Source of the DNA: an uncultured Hymenobacter sp.
GTDB taxonomy: Bacteria > Bacteroidota > Bacteroidia > Cytophagales > Hymenobacteraceae
DNA length: 64,000 bases
Reading direction: 5' to 3'
NCBI GenBank assembly: GCA_913776615.1
Contig: CAJYPK010000042.1
Span: 82,079 to 146,078, forward strand
In this document: one piece after another, positions 60,709 through 64,000 of the stretch
How the letters are laid out: each line of letters starts with the position of its first letter
How positions within the stretch are numbered: the stretch's first letter is position 1
Made by a program: the position numbers and the translations under genes
Notes under the pieces: model-generated
The model's input: the letters and a program-made list of their open reading frames with translations, nothing else
Told to the model about the DNA's origin: nothing
Database searches by the model: none

Positions 60709-62037
60709 ATGAGTACCCCCCGCGAACAGCAGAACATTGAGTGGAAAGAATCCTGGCGGGAAGAATACTTCAAGTGGATTTGCGGCTTTGCTAACGCGCA
60801 GGGTGGGCGCATCTTCATCGGTAAGAACGATAATGGCCAAGTAGTGGGCCTGCCCAACATCCGTAAGCTGCTGGAAGATTTGCCCAACCAGGTGCGCGAT
60901 TTGATGGGCATTCTGGTGGAGGTCAACCGCCACGAGGAAGGTGGGTTGGAGTATCTGGAAATCGTCGTCGAGCCCTATCCTTACCCCATCAGCTACCGGG
61001 GGCAGTACCACTACCGCAGCGGCAGCACCAAGCAGGAACTCAAAGGCCCGGCCCTGAGCGCGTTTCTGCTGCAAAAACAAGGCAAGCGCTGGGACGGTGT
61101 GCCGGTGCCGGGCGTCACGACGGGCGATTTGTCGGCCGAGGCCTTCGACCTGTTCCGCCAACGCGCTGCCAAAAGCGGGCGCGTGGATGAGCAGGTATTG
61201 CATGATGGCAACGAGGCGCTGCTCGATAACCTAAACCTGGTTGATGGCGACTACCTGAAGCGGGCGGCGGTGCTGCTGTTTCACCCCACGCCCGAGAAGT
61301 TTATCACCGGGGCCTACGTCAAAATCGGCTTCTTTGCCACCGACGACGATTTGCGCTACCAGGACGAGGTGCATGGGCCGCTGCTACTGCAGGTAGAGCG
61401 CACGCTGGATTTGCTGCAGACCAAGTACACCAAGGCCCAGGTGCGTTACGAGGGGGCCAGCCGCCTGGAAGAGTCCCCATTCCCCACCGCCGCACTGCGC
61501 GAGGCGCTGCTCAACGCGCTGGCCCACAAAGACTACAGCGGCGGCACCCCCGTGCAGATTAGCGTCTATGAGCACCAGCTGCAGTTCTGGAACGAGGGCC
61601 ACCTGCCCGACAGCTGGACGGTGGAGAACCTGCTGCGTAAGCACCCGTCCAAGCCCTTCAACCCGGACGTAGCCAACACACTGTTCCGCGCCGGCTACAT
61701 CGAATCCTGGGGCCGGGGTACCCTGAAAATATTGAATGAGTGCCGAGCCGTCCACCTACCGGCCCCGCGCTTCTACTTCGAAGCGTCGGGGTTTGTGGTG
61801 GCCTTCGCCGAGTACTCGCCGGCCTACTGGCAGCAGCAGGGTGTGCGCGCGGACCTGGTTCCGGTACTGCTCTACGCCGGACAGCACGGCAGCGTCACCA
61901 ACACCGTGGTGCAGCAGCAGCTGGGCGTGAGCAAACCCACGGCCACCCGCTACCTGGGTGAGTTGGAGAAGGGTGGTTACCTGCAGAAAACCGGGACCCG
62001 CGGCGCGGGAACGGAGTACCGATTGATTGGCTCATGA
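60709..62037 (+). CDS. Schlafen/AlbA_2 domain protein with ATPase-like domain
   Basis: A 442-aa protein. The N-terminal AlbA_2 domain: NIEWKESWREEYFKWICGFANAQGGRIFIGKNDNGQVVG. A GHKL-like ATP-binding stretch follows (ALREALLNALAHKDYSGG...LQFWNEGHLP). A C-terminal winged helix closes it (VTNTVVQQQLGVSKPTATRYLGEL). Such proteins are transcription regulators or RecG-like ATPases and are frequent on mobile elements and in defence contexts. Confidence 0.9.
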   Translation: MSTPREQQNIEWKESWREEYFKWICGFANAQGGRIFIGKNDNGQVVGLPNIRKLLEDLPNQVRDLMGILVEVNRHEEGGLEYLEIVVEPYPYPISYRGQYHYRSGSTKQELKGPALSAFLLQKQGKRWDGVPVPGVTTGDLSAEAFDLFRQRAAKSGRVDEQVLHDGNEALLDNLNLVDGDYLKRAAVLLFHPTPEKFITGAYVKIGFFATDDDLRYQDEVHGPLLLQVERTLDLLQTKYTKAQVRYEGASRLEESPFPTAALREALLNALAHKDYSGGTPVQISVYEHQLQFWNEGHLPDSWTVENLLRKHPSKPFNPDVANTLFRAGYIESWGRGTLKILNECRAVHLPAPRFYFEASGFVVAFAEYSPAYWQQQGVRADLVPVLLYAGQHGSVTNTVVQQQLGVSKPTATRYLGELEKGGYLQKTGTRGAGTEYRLIGS

Positions 62038-62132
62038 TTGGCTCACCGCGAGCCCACATCCAAGGGTAATTCATTGAATGAGTGCTCTGGAAGCACTTTT
62101 TCTAATAGATGAATTGGCTCACGATTGGCTCA
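62025..62132 (+). repeat. Duplicated GATTGGCTCA motif at the end of the Schlafen-like gene
   Basis: GATTGGCTCATGATTGGCTC (62025-62044) and AATTGGCTCACGATTGGCTC (62112-62131) each contain a tandem 10-11-bp unit and lie 87 bp apart. The first covers the stop codon of the gene at 60709. Confidence 0.6.
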
Positions 62133-62460
62133 AGCAGCTGGATTTCCTCGGCTTGGCTTTCGAGGATACTCCCCGAACTGCTATTGGTAGGAAGAGGCCT
62201 CATCACGTGCTCCAAGCACCAGGCAAACGGACATCACGCCCTTTCCGGCTTCTGAGAAGACTCCTATCGACTTTTAGAGTCTGCTAAGAAAGGCATGCTT
62301 TATCATTGGGTATCCGGCTATTAGGTGCTCCCAATAGCTGTTAATCGAAAAAAAATAACAAAACTCGCGGCTTAATCGAAAAAAATAGACAATTGGCCTC
62401 ATATAGACCGTCTTAAACTCGTCGTGAAGTGCAAAGCGAAAATAAGCAGTAGTTTGGTGC
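62133..62460. other. Intergenic, AT-rich before the IS630 gene
   Basis: No gene seen. Two near-copies of TTAATCGAAAAAAA occur at about 62342-62355 and 62373-62386 and may belong to the left end or promoter of the insertion sequence. Confidence 0.4.
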
Positions 62461-63504
62461 ATGAACTTATCGTTGAGCGAATCGGAGCGTACAGAGTTGC
62501 GGCAGTTGCAAAAGCAGCAGCGTGACGACGCAGGCTACGTCAAGGTGACGGTGATTCTGCTACTGGATAAGGGCCGCTCAGCCGGCAGCATTGCCGACGA
62601 CCTGGGGCTGGACGATGGCACGGTCTACCGGTACGCCCAGGCCTGGCAGCGCCTGGGGCAGGAAAAGTACCTGGTGCACGAGGCCCCCGGCTATTGGGGG
62701 CTGCTGCCTTCGGCCGGGCTGGCGGCCCTGAGCCGGGAAGTCGAGCAGACGCTCTACACCGACGTACGGGCGCTTGGCGTGTGGCTGCGGCGCTATTGGG
62801 GCGTTGATTATTCCGTCTCGGGCCTGACGCAACTTTTACACCGGCTGGGCTTTAGTTACAAGCTCACCACCCCCGTGCCCTGTGAAGCGGCCCCCCTCCG
62901 GCAGGCCGCTTTCCTGGCGGAACAGTTGCAACCGCTGCTGGTCCAGGCCGCGGCCGGGCAGGCGGTGGTCTATTTTGCTGACGCGGCCCATCCGACCCAC
63001 AACACGCGCTCCACCCGGGTGTGGACCCGCACCGGCCAGCCTCGTCCGCTGCCCACGGTCAGCGGGCGGGAGCGGGTCAACCTGAACGCGGCCGTCAATG
63101 CCCACTGCCCCACCCAGGTGCACCTGCACGAAACCGACTGTGTGAACGCACAGAGCACGAAGAGCCTGTACGAAAAGCTCTTAGCTGCCCACCCAGGCGA
63201 GCAGCCGATTTACGTCATCTGTGATAATGCGCGCTACTATCGTAACCGGGAGTTGACTGAATGGCTGCGCGATAAGCCCCTGGTTCAGGTGTTTCTGCCG
63301 CCCTATTCCCCCAACCTGAACCTAATGGAGCGGCTGTGGAAATTCCTCCGACAGAAGATTATCAACCCCTGTTTTTATCGTACTAAGGGCGCATTCCGCC
63401 AAGCCGTACTCGGCTTCTTTGACCGGCTCGACGAGTTTGGGCATGACCTCGCGGCCCTGCTAACGCTCAACTTTCACCTATTCCCTTCGCAGACCACTCT
63501 GTGA
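62461..63504 (+). CDS. IS630-type transposase
   Basis: A 347-aa transposase. N-terminal helix-turn-helix (GSIADDLGLDDGTVYRYAQAW), then the DDE_3 catalytic core: VVYFADAAHPTHN, YVICDNARYYRN and YSPNLNLMERLWKFLRQK. The length is normal and the frame is intact, so the element may be active. IS630 members insert at TA. Terminal repeats could not be fixed by eye. Confidence 0.92.
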   Translation: MNLSLSESERTELRQLQKQQRDDAGYVKVTVILLLDKGRSAGSIADDLGLDDGTVYRYAQAWQRLGQEKYLVHEAPGYWGLLPSAGLAALSREVEQTLYTDVRALGVWLRRYWGVDYSVSGLTQLLHRLGFSYKLTTPVPCEAAPLRQAAFLAEQLQPLLVQAAAGQAVVYFADAAHPTHNTRSTRVWTRTGQPRPLPTVSGRERVNLNAAVNAHCPTQVHLHETDCVNAQSTKSLYEKLLAAHPGEQPIYVICDNARYYRNRELTEWLRDKPLVQVFLPPYSPNLNLMERLWKFLRQKIINPCFYRTKGAFRQAVLGFFDRLDEFGHDLAALLTLNFHLFPSQTTL

Positions 63505-63647
63505 CGAGTATAATAGAAAAAGTGCGCACGGTCCCGCAGTTGGCCGAAGACTTGTTGACCAGTCTGCAGCAGCACTACCAGCTCATGCGCGCCCGCCTCG
63601 ACAAGCACTCCGAGCTTGTACATGCTACCTATCTTGCCTGTCATTAG
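63501..63647 (+). CDS. Possible small ORF overlapping the IS630 stop
   Basis: A 48-codon frame beginning GTG at 63501, overlapping the transposase stop (GTGA). It reads VPQLAEDLLTSLQQHYQLM and looks helical and coding. It may be a genuine small gene or the end of a gene interrupted by the insertion. Confidence 0.3.
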   Translation: MTSIIEKVRTVPQLAEDLLTSLQQHYQLMRARLDKHSELVHATYLACH

Positions 63648-63860
63648 CTGGGCGGAATATCAGCGTTAGCCAGAAACACCTGTGCTTTTCACTGCCCCTT
63701 GACGTTTTATTCAATCCCGATGCGGCTACATTATTGCATGTAACTTAGATTGATTGGTACTTGGTTTTTCATGCAGGGTATTAATTAAGCAAAAGCCCAG
63801 TTTTTTCATTGAAAATCGGGTAAAGAAGCAGTAACAAGGCCTATTTCTTAACGTATTCCC

Positions 63861-63868
63861 TAGCTTTG
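63861..63868 (+). promoter_or_regulatory. -7 box (TAGCTTTG) of the IS5-type element
   Basis: TAGCTTTG fits the Bacteroidota TAnnTTTG box and lies 41 bp upstream of the transposase ATG at 63909. Confidence 0.55.
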
Positions 63869-63908
63869 CGGCCCTAGGAAGTGTTAACAGTAGTGGTTAT
63901 GTTTGGGC

Positions 63909-64000
63909 ATGGACTATTTGTTGACGGATGCGCAGTGGGGTCGAATTGCGCCGCTGCTGCCGGGCCGAGAAGGGACCAAAGGTGGGCGCGGGCAGGACAA
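63909..64000 (+). CDS. IS5-type transposase, partial (N-terminus)
   Basis: The frame starts MDYLLTDAQWGRIAPLLPG and REGTKGGRGQD and runs off the window. The pattern (TDxQWxxIxPLLP...) is the DUF4096 N-terminus of IS5-family transposases. Only 30 residues are visible. Confidence 0.8.
   Translation, partial: MDYLLTDAQWGRIAPLLPGREGTKGGRGQD

Noticed and set aside
62342..63540. Defined terminal inverted repeats and TA duplication for the IS630 element
   Set aside because: TTAATCGAAAAAAA copies at the left have no clear counterpart at the right; ends cannot be fixed by eye.

Overview
The window looks like part of a mobilizable plasmid, or a plasmid-derived chromosomal island, of a Bacteroidota bacterium of the Cytophagales, most likely Hymenobacter or a close relative. 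Four things point there: GC-rich, Ala/Gln/Leu-rich coding sequence; Bacteroidota-type promoter boxes (TAnnTTTG) in place of sigma70 boxes; Bacteroidota-type BtgA/BtgB-like mobilization genes; and an arsenosugar gene set of the kind seen in this group. The genus is an inference from composition and gene content. No rRNA or tRNA gene was seen.

Plasmid backbone (about 1-17 kb). A PD-(D/E)XK nuclease-like gene, two pairs of small paralogous plasmid genes and a Rep_3-type initiator with an iteron origin (4.9-5.4 kb) come first. A small cargo follows: pirin, a YtfG-like quinone reductase and a divergent HxlR regulator. Next are ParA with a small partner and a large purine-rich repeat array (9.84-10.40 kb), then a MobC-like protein, relaxase, VirD4/TraG-like coupling protein and a VbhA-like/Fic antitoxin-toxin pair.

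Defence-rich accessory region (about 16.8-33.2 kb). A 5'-truncated CD-NTase fused in frame to an E2-like domain lies here. It is followed by an AT-rich 615-aa orphan gene, a serine recombinase and a complete short type II CBASS operon (CD-NTase, E2, HNH-SAVED effector). A DUF2188 gene and a probable structured small RNA sit upstream of that operon. An XRE/ImmA-IrrE gene with an unknown partner follows, then decayed integrase and AraC genes. Two loci encode proteins with HEPN-like R-x4-H motifs, one of them a three-gene operon.

Arsenic island (about 33.5-55.3 kb). This stretch joins detoxification (aquaporin, ArsC, Acr3, ArsN-type acetyltransferase, ArsR, DUF6428) with arsenosugar biosynthesis (ArsM, the radical-SAM protein ArsS, the AhpD-like accessory protein, TIGR04282/TIGR04283 glycosyltransferases). 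It also holds extra glycosyltransferases, two SDR proteins, a sterol-desaturase-like hydroxylase and a ferredoxin/flavoprotein pair. The likely logic is entry of arsenite, methylation by ArsM, transfer of the adenosyl group by ArsS and glycosylation or lipid attachment by the other enzymes; Acr3 exports the rest. A perfect 45-bp operator-like palindrome precedes arsR.

Right end (about 55.3-64 kb). A scrap of a second SAVED-like gene, an XRE regulator, a TnsB/TnsC-type transposition pair without a visible TnsA or TniQ, a small membrane protein, a Schlafen/AlbA-ATPase gene, an IS630-type transposase and the start of an IS5-type transposase. The region is a patchwork of mobile elements.
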